Assembly (NCBI GenBank): GCA_963585895.1
Contig: OY757904.1
Location: 383,571-447,570, forward strand
From: Sepioteuthis lessoniana
Taxonomy: Eukaryota > Mollusca > Cephalopoda > Myopsida > Loliginidae
Reading direction: 5' to 3'
DNA: 64,000 bases
The notes under the pieces are model-generated. The model had not been told where the DNA came from and searched no databases. It saw only the letters and a program-made list of their open reading frames with translations. Position 1 is the first letter of the stretch; each line of letters opens with the position of its first letter. The position numbers and the translations under genes were made by a program. Below, in pieces: positions 21,471-34,379 of this stretch.

Positions 21471-23840
21471 TTGAAAAATGAGAATTCTATCTTTTTGGTT
21501 CAACAATTTAACAAGTTCCATTTTCAAGATTTTTGGCATACAGGCATTTAATTTAGTTTAGAATACAGTTACTGTATTTGGACACTAAGAGAGGATCGAA
21601 TTTACACAAGCTAATAGTTCAACGAGACGAACTAATTATCATATTATGGGAATTCCCAGTAAAGTTATTGATACTTTATGATTTTGACCTCATATGTCCT
21701 ATTGCTGCCACAATCATTCTCACCGATTTTGTTAATGGAGGATTGTCAGCCGCGAATATTTTCTTTCTTGATAACAGTACAATATAAAATCTCTACCTGC
21801 AACTCGTTTCGTTTCTGAAAGGAACGAATGTGTCAAGCTGGTACAAAATCAAGGTACCGAAGGACAAAATAAATAAATAATAATATTAGCTCTTATTAAC
21901 TGTATATACAGATGAGTCAGATTCAGCAGTCAGACAATTACTTAAGCAGCAGATAATAATAAAACATTAAAAATAGAAATAATCAGTGATAGTGACAGAT
22001 TTTAGCTAACGTTGTGTTTTTTCAATATCCATAGTAAGCAAGAAATTCCAACTATTACTTTGAAATGAGTTAACAGTTTAAGTTTAAGTGGTGGATATTT
22101 TTTTCATTTCCGAACTCTTTATTAAAAATCGCAAAACATTTGTTGTGTGAAAAGTGAAATTTCAGTTGATCACAGTGCAGTAACCAGATAGTTAAAAAAA
22201 AATTCGCTTCGGCTGCAAGAAATGCGACGATCAGGCAAGGTGGGGTTCTGAGGTCATGCTCCAAGTCATTGAGGCAAATTTTGTGAGTTGCACTCGGAGA
22301 ATATCAGGGGCGATCAACATCTCACTGTGTGCTTCGTCATCTCTACGATCTCAGAAAAAGCATACAGGCAGCTGAATTGTGTCTCAAATTATCAAAATAT
22401 CGCAAAATTTTTGACTCACCCTCCAAATAACTTTTTAGGTGATTCATGGACAAGCTTTTAATTAAAATAGATGAATAAGATTTATAATCCCCATATCACG
22501 TAAAATGTCTGGAGACAGAGTATGACAGATTGAATTCTTCTGTTTCCCATGGATGCTAAAGTGACAAATGTAGCCCCATTTATAAATTGAGCGTATTCAG
22601 TCGATTCTATTTTCACATAACAACTCACAACGCGAATTCAGGATTCAGTGGTCCATAACAAAAAGGATTTTTATTCGTTGTGTGTTACCTATATTAGAAA
22701 AATAGATTCCTGATGATACTCTGAAGTGGTCTTTCATTATTAAGACGCTTTATTGTGAAGGCTTACCGATAAATGCAAATCACACTTCTATTTTTTTACA
22801 GAACATTTGAATGCAATCTCATGTAAAAATGGAATTATTTGCATTTTCAAATAAATGTCATATTGTCATTTCTTACTAGCTCTTCTTAAATGAGAGGGAG
22901 GAGTAAGAACGAAATAGTTATAGTGTGAAATTGCGATCTCGAAGTAAACCAATTCGAATTCCAGTCACACAATTACGTTCACTTTTGGGCTAATGCCCTT
23001 GAGAAAGGTATGAAACCCTTCTCCCCCACATATGGGTGGGGGGTTAAATAGTATCACTGGTGATCTTCTACAACGATTACTTTGGCATCAAATAACCCTC
23101 GAAGGTTGATATGTCATTAAACAAGGAAACCAAACATTAAATAACAAAATAATGATGTATGACCATTTTGCATTCGACATGATTTTTTTGTTTTTTCTCA
23201 AACATGATTCTTTATTTGTAATTGTTGTACTACGAATTTACGTGTTTATATCTGTTAAATATCAGATTTCTAAGCTAGTTTCTATTTTGTTTGCAGATAT
23301 CGTAAAAATATAATGAATTTGACTGCTTATATAAACACTTAATTGTCTAAGTCATTAGTTTTTTTGCATTTTCAGAGCAATCTGAAAACTAAATAAAATT
23401 TTTGATAGCAATGAAAAATTAAAATTTGATCAGACTTATTCCTATTATTGTAAAATTGTTTTAAAAGAATTTGTTCCTACTTAATTCTTTTTTTTTTTAT
23501 TATCATATTTGTGTAATATTTGTTTAAGTTAATTTTGCTTTTCTTAAAATAGTTGCATAGAAAATTTTGAAGCGGAAATCTTGTGGGCATTAAAATCCAG
23601 CGCTGTTTAAAAACGACCAAAAGAAGCAATTTAGTAAAACTTTCCCACATTTTTAGCTCATGTCGCTTAATGGACTCCGCAATAAACGTTGAACCAAGAT
23701 AGTAAGGTTATTCAATTTTTAGCGATGATCGCATATTTGCTAATACAACAAAGATTATGGTGAGAAAAGCTTAATCGGACGTTTTTCTTTTCTTGAATTT
23801 GTTGTAATAGTAGAGCAGATTAAGTCAGTATCTCACAAGA
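21471..23840. other. noncoding stretch, possible SINE at 22,915-23,110
   Basis: No coding sequence recognised. Near 22,950 the sequence AATTCGAATTCCAG resembles a tRNA-type B box, followed by GGGCTAATGCCC (a short palindrome) and an A-rich end near 23,125. This may be a tRNA-derived SINE, but the A box is weak and no target duplication was seen. Confidence 0.35.
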
Positions 23841-23854
23841 ATGTTTCACTAGAT

Positions 23855-24120
23855 GGTACAAGCTGTAAATTTGGTATAAATGTTCTCCAGGACGCATTCT
23901 CTCGGAAAAGTACGTCACTCAGTTGAAAAACAAAATGACTGCCATTTTTCAAGATGGCTGTCTTATAAAACAAGGAAAAGGGTTTTCAGTGCTTAACATC
24001 TATAAATAGGAATATACTATGGATTCAAATGTTCAATAGAATGTATTTTGACAGGAGAAATACATTTTGGCACTGATATTCGAAAATGGAGACCAGTTTT
24101 CAAGACAGCGGCCATTGCAT
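23855..24120 (+). repeat. dispersed repeat, plus copy
   Basis: Matches the reverse complement of 25,590-25,745. Shared landmarks are GGTACAAGC, TATAAATGT(G/T)CTCCAGGAC, ATTCTCTC and AAAATG(G/A)CTGCCATTTTTC followed by AAGATGGC. Confidence 0.65.
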
Positions 24121-24299
24121 GACTTAAAATCAGTACTTTTGTAGCTTTCTTACAAAATTGTCTCAGATATTGCTGGGCAACATTTGTGATCATGTACTGA
24201 GGTGATGCGGTTAAGCTCTATTTCATTATGTGAATAAGAGTGATGTTAAAAGCACAACCAGAGTACACTGGTGACATCACTGTAATAAGACTCAGCATG

Positions 24300-24880
24300 G
24301 GGTTCAGGGTTGGCTTATAATGTGCAACTTGTAGCTGGAGTTTACTAACCTAAACTGCAGTTTGTAGAATACTTGAGTGACCCAAATGCTATCTAATAAG
24401 CCGTGTATATATTTCGGCTAGAAGCATAGCTTGTTTCAGTATTACGCTATTAGATAGCCGCGCCTGAATTGAGAGGATGTGCCAGCGCGGGAGAGCCGAG
24501 GCTAACGGAGCTTCAGTTATTCGGAAGGTATACAAATCGCACAGAACTTAAATAGCACTGGATGAACGATCAAGCCAGGTGTAGAGCATTTGTATGTATG
24601 AACCTAGTTGTATCCCATATCTCAATGTGCTTATGTATTTTGTACGGTTCGGTGGAAAAGGATAAACCTTCGGCCTTAACCTGTTCAATATGTCCACGAA
24701 TAATCCGTTGAGTTGTACGCCTAAAACTGACTGGAGAGGTGTTGTCTCTGTCAGACTGATGCAAAAAATAGTTGAAGTCTCCTCCAACCTGTTATGAGTG
24801 TAGTTCTGATGGTTACTCCATGATAACAAAAACCTACCATAATTTCAGGCAATCCACCGGTTCCCGATCAGGTTAGACCC
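24300..24880. other. noncoding stretch, nothing recognised
   Basis: Contains an 11-bp inverted repeat (GCTATCTAATA near 24,388 and TATTAGATAGC near 24,449). Open frames on the minus strand at 24,548-24,829 have no recognisable domain. Confidence 0.45.
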
Positions 24881-24887
24881 ATCCAGA

Positions 24888-25145
24888 TTGGATAAAGTTG
24901 GTGGTATTGAGGATACACAGCGGCGAAATAGTACCAAGTACTACCAAAATTGTCGCAAAATGTTTGACAGCAATAAACTTGAGCGTGCCACTAAATTTTC
25001 GAACAGATCTTATCTGAAAAATGCATACGAACATTCACTGGAGAGAAGTCATTTTCTTGTGAAGTCTGTGGATCTACATTTTCTCTACATTGCAATTTGA
25101 AAACGCACATGAGAACACACACTTGAGAGAAACCTTATGGGGCCA
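24888..25145 (+). pseudogene. C2H2 zinc-finger protein relic
   Basis: At 25,058-25,120 the plus strand encodes CEVCGSTFSLHCNLKT followed by HMRTH, a canonical C-x2-C-x12-H-x3-H finger. It is preceded by a FTGEKSFS linker and followed by the linker HT-stop-EKPYG, where the usual TGEKP glycine codon GGA has become TGA. Upstream, in another frame, CRKMF near 24,950 marks a decayed earlier finger. C2H2 arrays bind DNA and usually act as transcription factors. This piece has no intact neighbours and is cut off on the right, so it is a pseudogene fragment. Confidence 0.75.
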
Positions 25146-25589
25146 GGCAACAGTATACAAAATGAAAACTGAAAGCCCTGCGAACTGGGGGTGACAGAAA
25201 GATGGTAAGGTCTGATAAGTCTTTTTGATGACCCTTCCACCCATTTTCCAGAATGGCTGAAAGACGGAATGCCGTTGGCGATGTAAATATTATCGCTTTA
25301 GTCTCAAGTGTACACGGTTGTGTGCATGCAAAAGTGAGGACTAAATGACTGACTAATCCAACACGTAAATCGAAAAATATCATTTCCTGCTGTATATGTT
25401 ATATCATTCTTCAGTTTTTTTTCCTTTTGAAAAACGAAGTGCTAAAAGAACCTGTCGTTAATTAATTCCGGCCATATCATCTTAGTTTTGAATAATTACG
25501 ATTTTGCAAATGCAGAAATGGATTTTTCTAACCCAAAAAACATATATTTCGATGCATAGAACGTTAAAATAGCATTATTCCATCAAACT

Positions 25590-25745
25590 TTACCTCAAAC
25601 AGATTCATACAACTTCAAATAGCGGCCATCTTGAAAAATGGCAGCCATTTTGTTTTTTAATGTGGATAACTTGCTTTTCTGAGAGAATATGTCCTGGAGC
25701 ACATTTATATCAAATTTGATGCTTGTACCGCCAAGTGAAAGGTTA
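25590..25745 (-). repeat. dispersed repeat, minus copy
   Basis: Reverse complement of the repeat at 23,855-24,120. It ends close to the left target duplication of the adjacent LTR element. Confidence 0.65.
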
Positions 25746-25762
25746 TTTCAGTAATTTGCTGG

Positions 25763-26405
25763 TGTTATATAGTTATTTACACGTTCATGCATCACAACGA
25801 CACAACATCAAAAACAGACGCATGAAGGAAAACGCCGGAAGACTTCTTTAACAAAATTTTTATCTCTCACTTTATTGCAAGAGTTCGAAAGGGTTGTTGA
25901 AGGTTTGCATGTGAGAGGGTGCTGGAGACCGAACATAAACTTCATATTTTGACCCCACTGTTATGACCGTCACGTTGTGTCTTTCTTGTTCTCCTGATGT
26001 TGGGGTCTACTCCATCGGGGCTTTCCGAGGGCCCCCTCGGTCGGGTGTGGCCTTCCCTACCACATCTGGTCTCTAACTCTTAGGAATTCTACTTGCAACT
26101 GCTCTGGCACCCGAATTCAACTGAGTTAAATAATAATTCAACGCCCACACGATCGCCCACTGGATCTTTGAAATCGGATGTTTAATCGTCATCAAGCGGA
26201 AATAACTGTCATGCAGTTCAGAGGTTACTCTCTTCCGGTGCATCACTGTAGTGGCACAATGGGACCTTCACCTTGTCCCATATCATAAGCCTTAATCCGC
26301 CCACGCGATCTTTTTCGATTACTGGCCATTGGAATGTGTCACTTCCTTCCAGTGTATCACCTTGGAATAGCATTTTTGGGCCGGGGCGAGGGTCAAAATA
26401 TAACA
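25763..26405 (-). repeat. 3' LTR of the coding-free element
   Basis: A 643-bp LTR with TGTTA...TAACA ends on the minus strand. It is shorter than the 5' LTR because its U5-side array of TGCGTC-containing units is shorter. Confidence 0.88.
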
Positions 26406-29400
26406 TTCATCCGTTAATTATTTTTCAAAATTCCTCATGTGGAATTTTCTTCACGTTTGTCTCCATCACCTCACACATATTTTACAGAATAATTTACAAA
26501 GGACAATAATGGCTGAAAATACAAAAAGAATCACTTGAACTACAGTAAACAAAATCTTACTTAAGTGGCGACTTTCTCTCTTTGTAACACTTGCCCGGCT
26601 AATTATTATCTAAATTTCTCTTACTATCTTTGCGTGGTTGGCCATCTTGACATGTGTGCATCAAGGTACCATACGGATGCATTTTTTATCTTCTCAACAC
26701 AACGGGCCCTCCATAATTCCTTGAAGAAATTTCAAAACCCTAAAAGGACCATACTCTGGTCCATATCCTGGTCACAAACTTAGTGACCCTGGTCATTCCA
26801 GCAATACATTTCACCTGGATTCCTCATGACCACACTCCAGTTCTTTGCTCAACAGGTTCCTACCTGGAGTAACCGGAGAATTCCATAAACTAAAACACAA
26901 TATCTTCAAGGCCCAAAGCATTCCCCTTAAACTACAAAAATCATGGCCCAAAACAACGTATCACAATACATCCGAATGTATCACAATCTGGCACGCATGC
27001 TGTAAACCACCTAAAATAGTCCACGCAAAATACTAGTTAGCAATGTGTTACCCATTTTTCCATTATTAAGTTTCTGTTTCCATGCCCATTGGTTTGCAAG
27101 CCTTTGAGGAAACATGCTTTACCTGATCAAACCCGCGCCGGTTTTCTTTTCAATTTAACCAGGAACCCTCGGGGCTACCAATATATAGGCATCTCGCCTT
27201 TCCCAGATCCATTTCACTTTACCAAATCACACACGAATCCAAAACACCATCGTGACTGAAAGACTCAGACATCATCCACAAAATTTTGGAGTAGGCCACG
27301 CCTTTTTTCTTTTATTCCATTCTCGGAACTCCAAACTAAAAAATAGAACAGCTTCATGGGCCGGAAAATTCTTCGATAGAATTGCTTCCTTTGCCGTCTA
27401 CCCATCAACAATCTGAAACCAATTGGATGAATGTCTGTCCAACTCTCACGTCAGCCCACAATTTCCTCAAAAACAGAAACCCCCCAAAAAATATTTCCTA
27501 TTCCACGAAAACCCCAAATTCAAAAAAAAAATTTAGAATCAATATAATTGCAAATATTAGTAAACCTAGAATAAAATCCTCTGTTAATGGTTTTCGTCAA
27601 ATTTCATAATATGAACAGGAAAAAAAATTTCTAATGTCGCCTTTAAACTCAAACAAACTCAAAAAGTTTCACTTTACAACAAGTCAAAACAATGTTACAA
27701 TCACAGTTCAAAAATGTTCAGTTTTCTTTTCTTCTTTTTTTCAATCTATGTAGTGATGTACTGTCTATTTTACTAAAAATGTCTGTTCTTTCTTTCTTTC
27801 TTTTTTTTCTATATGCTGTGTTCAACAATGTTCAAGTTTCTCTTTCTTTTTTTTTTCTTTTTGTTTTTTTGTTTCTCTCCATTTTCATTGTCCTGTAGCT
27901 TTTTGTTTTTGTTTTGGTTTTCATTTCTTTTTTCTTTTTTTTTTTTTTCATAATAAATTGCTCATTCAATGTCCCTTTTCTTTTCAACCTTACATCTACC
28001 TCTCTGTCTTTACCTGAACACGATAACTATAGGTTCGCTTCCCAGTTTATTCAATTTCAGTCTATAGTACCATAAATTAAGCCTGATTTAGAATACAACT
28101 TTTTCAATAGCTTACGAGCATTCTTCTTCTTCCTTTTTTTTTCTTTTCACAAAATATCCCGGTTTTTTTTCTAAACAACCCAAACTTTTATAAATTCTGC
28201 CAACATTTCCCAATTCAAAATATTTCCGAATCTGCGAATCTTCGCCACACTTGGTTCTGTCAAAATTTTGCGCATCTCTTAATTACATCCAAAACCCTGT
28301 TTCAAAATATCTTCCCCAATAACAATCTCAAAGCTTCACTCCAGGGGGAACTCACAAAATACCTGTCTGCCTCGTCAGACACAAAAAGCATCTGTCTCTT
28401 AGTTACTCTGCCTCCACGGCAAGACCGTTTTCAAGACAATACCTATGTCTTCAATAATTGATATCAACAATTTCCACAGCAAAACATCCGGCCTGATTCT
28501 ACCAGCGCCGAAAATATCGATTCTCCCAACTTCATAAATATCGAAAAAGTATATGCGCATTTTTCAGACAAACACCAATGTGCGAAATTCATGGACAATA
28601 CCATTAATGCTCCCAAGATTCCATCTCTCGGATTAAAATTCTCATTTCCAATCCACAAGTTTCAAACATAAAAACTTGCCCAAAAAGGTCTTAACTACAG
28701 ATATGCGGGATTCTAAATCTTGGACTGAAATTCTAATTTTCTATCACCACTTGTCTGGACCAATGAAAAGCTACAACGAATTTTTTTTACTCACAAAGAC
28801 CTATTTGCGATAAAAAATCCCCATTCATAAAATTAATGTTTACGATAAGCTGTCTATCAAAAAACGGACAATAACTGTCCTATAGCCATCTTTTGTTTTC
28901 TTTCTCTCTTCTTTTTTTCCTCCCTCACTTCGATACAATATTACACATAGCAGTAATTTCAATTTTTATCTAGGGACCACACATTTTTTTAAAAAATTAT
29001 TTCCAATTTTATGCTTCTAGAAAGGCCCTTGTCATTAAAACAAATCTTTCACTATTATACCCAATTTAAATAACAGAGAGAGATAGAAGTTACATGAATG
29101 AGCAATCTACTTACATTTCCTGTTTTTTTTACTTTCTTTTCTCTTTTCTGTTGTTGGTTTGTTCTTGTTTCTTGTTTTCTTTTTTTTTTCTTCTTCTTCT
29201 TTTCTTCCAGCACGTTGCATTGTTTTCTTCTTTTCTTTCGGTTCTTTCCGCGCCGGTCCGTTCCTCTTATTGTTGATGGTTTGTTCTTGTTTTTATTTCT
29301 TTTTACTTCTTTCAATTCCAGCATTTTTCTTTGTCCCTCTTCGTCGATGTCGTGTTGTGATGCTTAAAACTGTCGCTTACGGTAACCAGGTTCGTTATGA

Positions 29401-29442
29401 ATCCTTGAAGAACTCTGCTGGCACAAGCACCAAATTGGATAA
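26406..29442 (-). other. internal region without genes
   Basis: No frame longer than about 100 codons and no retroviral-type motif. Long T-rich tracts at 27,690-28,160 and 28,870-29,330 make the transcribed minus strand A-rich. Lysine-rich frames there are compositional. A candidate primer-binding sequence TGGTGCTTGTGCCAGC lies about ten bases inside the 5' LTR, near 29,418-29,433, but its tRNA is unknown. Confidence 0.6.
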
Positions 29443-30135
29443 TGTTGTATACTCATCTGCTGATTCATGCAGAAATATGCATATATATGCTGGATACATA
29501 CCGACGCAATGATAACAGACGCAAGAAGAAAGGACGCAGGAATGAAGGATGCATGAAGGAAGACACAAGAAGACTTCTTTAGAAAAATATTCACCTCTCG
29601 CTTTATTGCAAGGGTTCGAAAGGGTTGTTGAAGGTTTGCATGTGAGAGGGTGCTGAGACCGAACATAAACTTCATATTTTGACCCTATTGTTATGACCGT
29701 CACGTTGTGTCTTTCTTGTTCTCCTGATGTTGGGGTCTATTCCATTGGGGCTTTCCGAGGGCTCCCTCGGTCGGGTGTGGCCTTCCCTACCACATCTGGT
29801 CTCTAACTCTCAGGAATTCTACTGGCAACTGCTCTGGCACCCGAATTCAACTGAGTTAAATAATAATTCAACGCCCACACGATCGCCCACTGGATCTTTG
29901 AAATCGGATGTTTAATCGTCATCAAGCGGAAATAACTGTCATGCTGTTCAGAGGTTACTCTCTCCCGGTGCATCACTGTAGTGGCACAATGGGACCTTCA
30001 CCTTGTCCCATATCATAAGCCTTAATCCGCCCACGCGATCTCTTTCGATTACTGGCCATTGGAACGTGTCACTTCCTTCCGGTGTATCACCATGGAATAG
30101 CATTTTTGGGCCGGGGCGAGGGTCAAAATATAACA
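29443..30135 (-). repeat. 5' LTR of the coding-free element
   Basis: A 693-bp LTR matching 25,763-26,405 and the solo LTR at 20,738-21,466. The region just before its 3' end (29,500-29,570) is an imperfect array of short units with ATGCATCC, CCTGCGTCC and CTTGCGTC. Confidence 0.88.
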
Positions 30136-30139
30136 CTGG

Positions 30140-31296
30140 ACTATAATACATAGTAGGGTGTAATATCACTTGAAAAGAAAGATGTTGTCAGACTTAAAGT
30201 TATTTTGAAATTTGGAATTAATTGTCACTAGTAAAGAAAAGTATGTGGCCGTGTCTTGACAGCTATTCTAACGTATATAGACTCTAACTTGATTGTATCA
30301 GAATCAAAATGAGATGAGGCTGAAATGTTTTATTTTGTACAAGCTTACTCGAATAATAAAAAAGAAAAATATGTTAATAAAGTATTTTTGTAATTGCATT
30401 GTTCTTATAAAGTATGAAATATTTATGTTCCATACTTCCTGGGTATTAAATTAAAAAGAAAGCCAAGTAAAAATAACAAAAAATTCATACTCTACCTCCT
30501 TGTAATAAATATAGAGTGACTGGCTGTATTTCTGCATTTTTACTTACTTATCTGGCTACTGTACAAAACTGCTAGTTACATAGCGGCCGATAGATAAAAT
30601 GCAAAATACATATTTTCTCCAATTTTCAAAAATTTGGCTCCCTTGATTAACTTTTACGAGTTGAAATGGATGAAATAAGAAACACAAATTTCTGAACCAA
30701 CCTGTTAGCTTAAATCAGCTAATCAGCAACCCTATCTGTAATTCGGACAGCGCGTGAATTTTGCAAGGCATTAATATGCAAGGCTCTAGTGTCCTCTTTA
30801 ACAATTAAACCGAGTGGGGCTATACGAGTTCTATGATCGTGTATAGGATAGAACAGAAGAACCAACACGCGTTCATTATCATCATTATCTTGATATTCTT
30901 TTGTGTTGGATAGAATAGTTGTGGCGTTATTGAGGTTAATACTACAATTTTGTAGGGAATTGAAGTTGTATATTAGTGTAAGAAAAGAAAATGAAGAGAT
31001 TCGATAAGGAGATAAAGAGACAATTCATGTTTAACAAGACAAATTTAATTGTCGTGTGAACAAAAGAGAAAAGAGGATACAAAAATGTGAAAATGTGCTT
31101 GTAAAAGTGTTTTTGAGAGAACTAGAATATAGTTACCTGCTTATAAAGAAATTGTGTTTTAGTTAAATTCATAGCAAACGTACCCGTAACATGTGAAGAC
31201 TTTCTGTATCACGAATTGTGTTGAATAGCGTTTAACAGCGGCAAAGAATATCAAGACTCTCGGGTGTTTCATCACATGTGGATATAAAGGACTGCT

Positions 31297-31327
<31 letters not shown>

Positions 31328-32230
31328 ATGCTGCTGCTATCATCACTAATGTGCACTACACCACTATATTTCAACTTGCTATCACTCATACGGGATATTC
31401 TTTTTAACCTTCGTCAATAGAGAGCCTCAGACCACCCATCACATTATTACCATTGGTAAGAATCTCGACTTGGCCCAAAAAATGAAAATAATTATAACAA
31501 ATCAAACTAACTTTTGATATATAGATATATTTAAACATATCTAACTTTAAAAGTGCATTTATCTACAAATATAATCACAATTTAACGAGTCTTTTAGGCA
31601 ATTTTGTATTTTGACGTCATTATTTTGGGTGTAAACAATCCAGTTTGAGTTGCTATTCCAAAAGTAAAACATTGAAACGCTAAGTTGTATTGCAAATATT
31701 TTCATCTAAAATAAACTTTCTAAAATCACACTACTTTGGGTACATCGCCTCCTACCTCATTTTACAATAAGATAATTGAACACGTTTTATTTTATTTTAT
31801 TTTTTTAAAAAATGGCCAGAAGTGTGTTTTAATTATTTTTTTGAGATCACTAATGGTATCTTTATTGAATCTAAATTTAAGGAGAAACGTATTTAAATGG
31901 GAACAATGAAGATTTTAATAAAAATTTTAGAATCACAATTAAATTCTATGTAGAATATTTGAAAGATGAAGTCATAGAGTTCAGTGGTTTTGTATTATTA
32001 TTTGAAGAATTCTGTGATACTCAGCAACAAAGAGAATTGCAGAAGGAATGTAGTTTAAGTTGAAATATACTTTTAAAGGTTTCATGATACTGATTGCAAG
32101 TTTTTAGTGTGAATTTACATATCTTTAAGAAAGAATTTTTACAAACAAGAAAAGATTTTTTCAAAGAACTTATTCTTTTTCACTGATAGAAGTTTCATGT
32201 TAGCGATTTATTTTACACGTAACTTCTTGA
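30140..32230. other. noncoding stretch with TGC/TGA microsatellite
   Basis: A trinucleotide tract of TGC then TGA then TGC lies at 31,291-31,338. Nothing else was recognised. Confidence 0.6.
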
Positions 32231-34370
32231 CTACGTCCAATGCTGAAGGAAATATACGACGGGTGGAAGAAAAGAAAGCAGATAAGAGAAATGATTGTTT
32301 CTTTTTCAGGAATGAACTTTATATCAGGGGCGAACTCACATAACCACTACATTGTGTTTGTTGGTTTCGGAGAAAGAAAATTGCATGCTGCATGTTTTTT
32401 AAAGGGTGGTGGTGTCACTTTTAAAACTTTTGTTTGTAAACATTTCTATCATGTTTAACATATTTCTACGTCACCAGAAATGTCCATAACATAATCTCTA
32501 TGAAGCAGACTCATCTGGGGACGTGGGAAAGTGTTGCATAGACAACAATATATGGATATACATTGCGTTTTATGCGTGTGAATTGCTAAAGAAAGAGTAT
32601 TGGATTTACACTCCTATATTTTTAAAACATATCAGCGAGGACCATGTGGAGCAGAAAAATTCTAGAAAAATAGGATCAAAGATTTACTTCTTCCTGAAAC
32701 AAAAGTAGGGAGGCGTCAGTAAATTAAATAGTTTCGGGAACCTGATTGGGCAGAGCAGTCGTGTGCCGTATGCTTTCAACTACATACGCGCATATTGATT
32801 TTTCCCGCGCAAAAATAAAGCTTGTGTTTGGAGCTGCTCACGTGACATGGTTACCTATATAGTCTGCGCCTTCGAAAGCTTTCTTACTCTTACTCTTAGC
32901 TAAACACTCACTCATTCTTTGCTCCTCCAGCTAGTAACAGATTTCACTCTCATTCTCAGTTCTTCCTCGCGAGCGACACATAGCTCAAGCCATTTTACCA
33001 CATCTTATTTCAGACATGCAGCCTTTAAATAGGAGCTTGCAAAAATACATTCCTTGCCATAATTAAATTGATATATTTGCCACACTTCGAGACTCTAAAC
33101 TTCACGTGGACCTCAAAATCATCTCATCATAAGGATACTGTGACGGCAAAATTATTAAAATCCCAAGACGGGAATTTATTTTTCGCACGTGTGAAGACGA
33201 GGCGGTCTGGCACTTGATCCCTCGTAGAATAAGTCCTTGTTCAGAGTCCTTTCTCGGGCATATAGGAACTGGCATATTATGTGAGGGTTAATTTGGGGCT
33301 AGACTGACCGCCGCTGGCTAGGGATTTCTAAATTTCACATTACACACACACCCACCAGGCTACTAGCTCTTCATACCCCTAGAATAATGGAAGATATGTG
33401 CCTCTAGGTTTTGATATAATAATATTAACTATAGCAGTCGCCAACTCCGGTTTCCCGTATAATATTTTTAAAAGAAAGAATAGGACAATTTAGGCGAGAA
33501 TAACATGAGGCGAAAGAAGCTGAAAACAAACATGAAACAGACAACTTGACAGTAAACAACACAATGAATAAACTTCAACACGCGGGGACATTAAAATATA
33601 AGAATCTTTTTAATACACACGCAGACACACATATTCAACGTGTCGGCTATATTATCAGCGGATAATACATGAATATAAATGTCTTTCTTCCTTTTTTTCC
33701 TATTCCTCTCTTAACGGTCATTCTTTGGCAGCCTGCTAATTCAAACACGGAGGGGTAGGGGGCATTCCTTATTTCTCTCCTCTCAGTGGTAGACCACGTG
33801 ACAATACACATATGCTTAGGTAGCGAGCAGACGAATACGTCACTTCTCTGTACTTTTTAGTTTTTCATCGCACTTTCACACAGACATGTTCGAACAACAC
33901 ACACTTACATTTGACTTACATTTGTATTAAACACACCCACAAACACTCGAATACCTAACAAACAATATCCAAAGATTTTGCAACCATGTATTGTTTTTTC
34001 TTTGTCATGAAATTATCTGTTTTATGTTATCATGTTGTGAATTTTCTTTTGTCTGCGTTATTCATTTCTTTGTGTTGTAAATTGTGGAACGACTCTCGGG
34101 GTTTTGTTTCGGACCAAACCGTGAGAGAACTAAACGGCCAACTCATCCTCCACAAGAAAAAAGATAGAGCCACCTGAGGTGACTCCGGGTAGAGGAGGCA
34201 AAACAAAAGAAAGAAAATAAATCAAAGAAAAAAGGAAAGAAAACACCAAAGAAAAAGAACCAAAGAAAAAGAACCAAAGAAAAAATATTGTTATTAAGGA
34301 GGTGTGAAATAAAATAATATAAAAACACTTTAAAGTCATAGAAAAGCTGTAATAACTAGAAAAGAGAAAG
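32231..34370. other. noncoding stretch, possible old LTR near 32.7-33.1 kb
   Basis: Between 32,710 and 33,130 the base composition changes. It includes AATAAA near 32,813, a TATATAG box near 32,855 and many short CTTACTC repeats, as in LTR promoter and leader regions. No termini or target duplication could be placed. Open frames at 32,240 and 32,523 have no recognisable motif. Confidence 0.3.
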
Positions 34371-34379
34371 AAGTTATTA

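Larger units (their letters stand above)
25763..30135 (-). mobile_element. complete LTR element without coding capacity
   Basis: Two LTRs in the same orientation (25,763-26,405 and 29,443-30,135) enclose 3,037 bp. The outer flanks carry an identical 4-bp duplication CTGG (25,759-25,762 and 30,136-30,139), while the inner flanks do not match, so this is one element of 4,373 bp. By eye the first 190 bases of the two LTRs differ at only about six places, so the insertion looks fairly recent. The interior has no recognisable gag or pol in either strand and is strongly pyrimidine-rich on the plus strand. It is best described as a nonautonomous LTR retrotransposon that would depend on proteins from another element. 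Confidence 0.88.

Noticed and set aside
26218-26406. 62-codon frame repeated in related form at 29,948-30,169
   Set aside because: It lies within the LTR U3 and is repeated only because the LTR is. The solo LTR copy has it broken, so no coding constraint is evident.
29055-29324. Lysine-rich 89-codon frame on the minus strand
   Set aside because: It follows from the A-rich strand of the coding-free LTR element and has no domain.
20738-30135. One large element bounded by the solo LTR at 20.7 kb and an LTR at 25.8 or 29.4 kb
   Set aside because: The 20.7-kb LTR is in the opposite orientation and has its own TTTA flanks, whereas the other two share CTGG on their outer sides.
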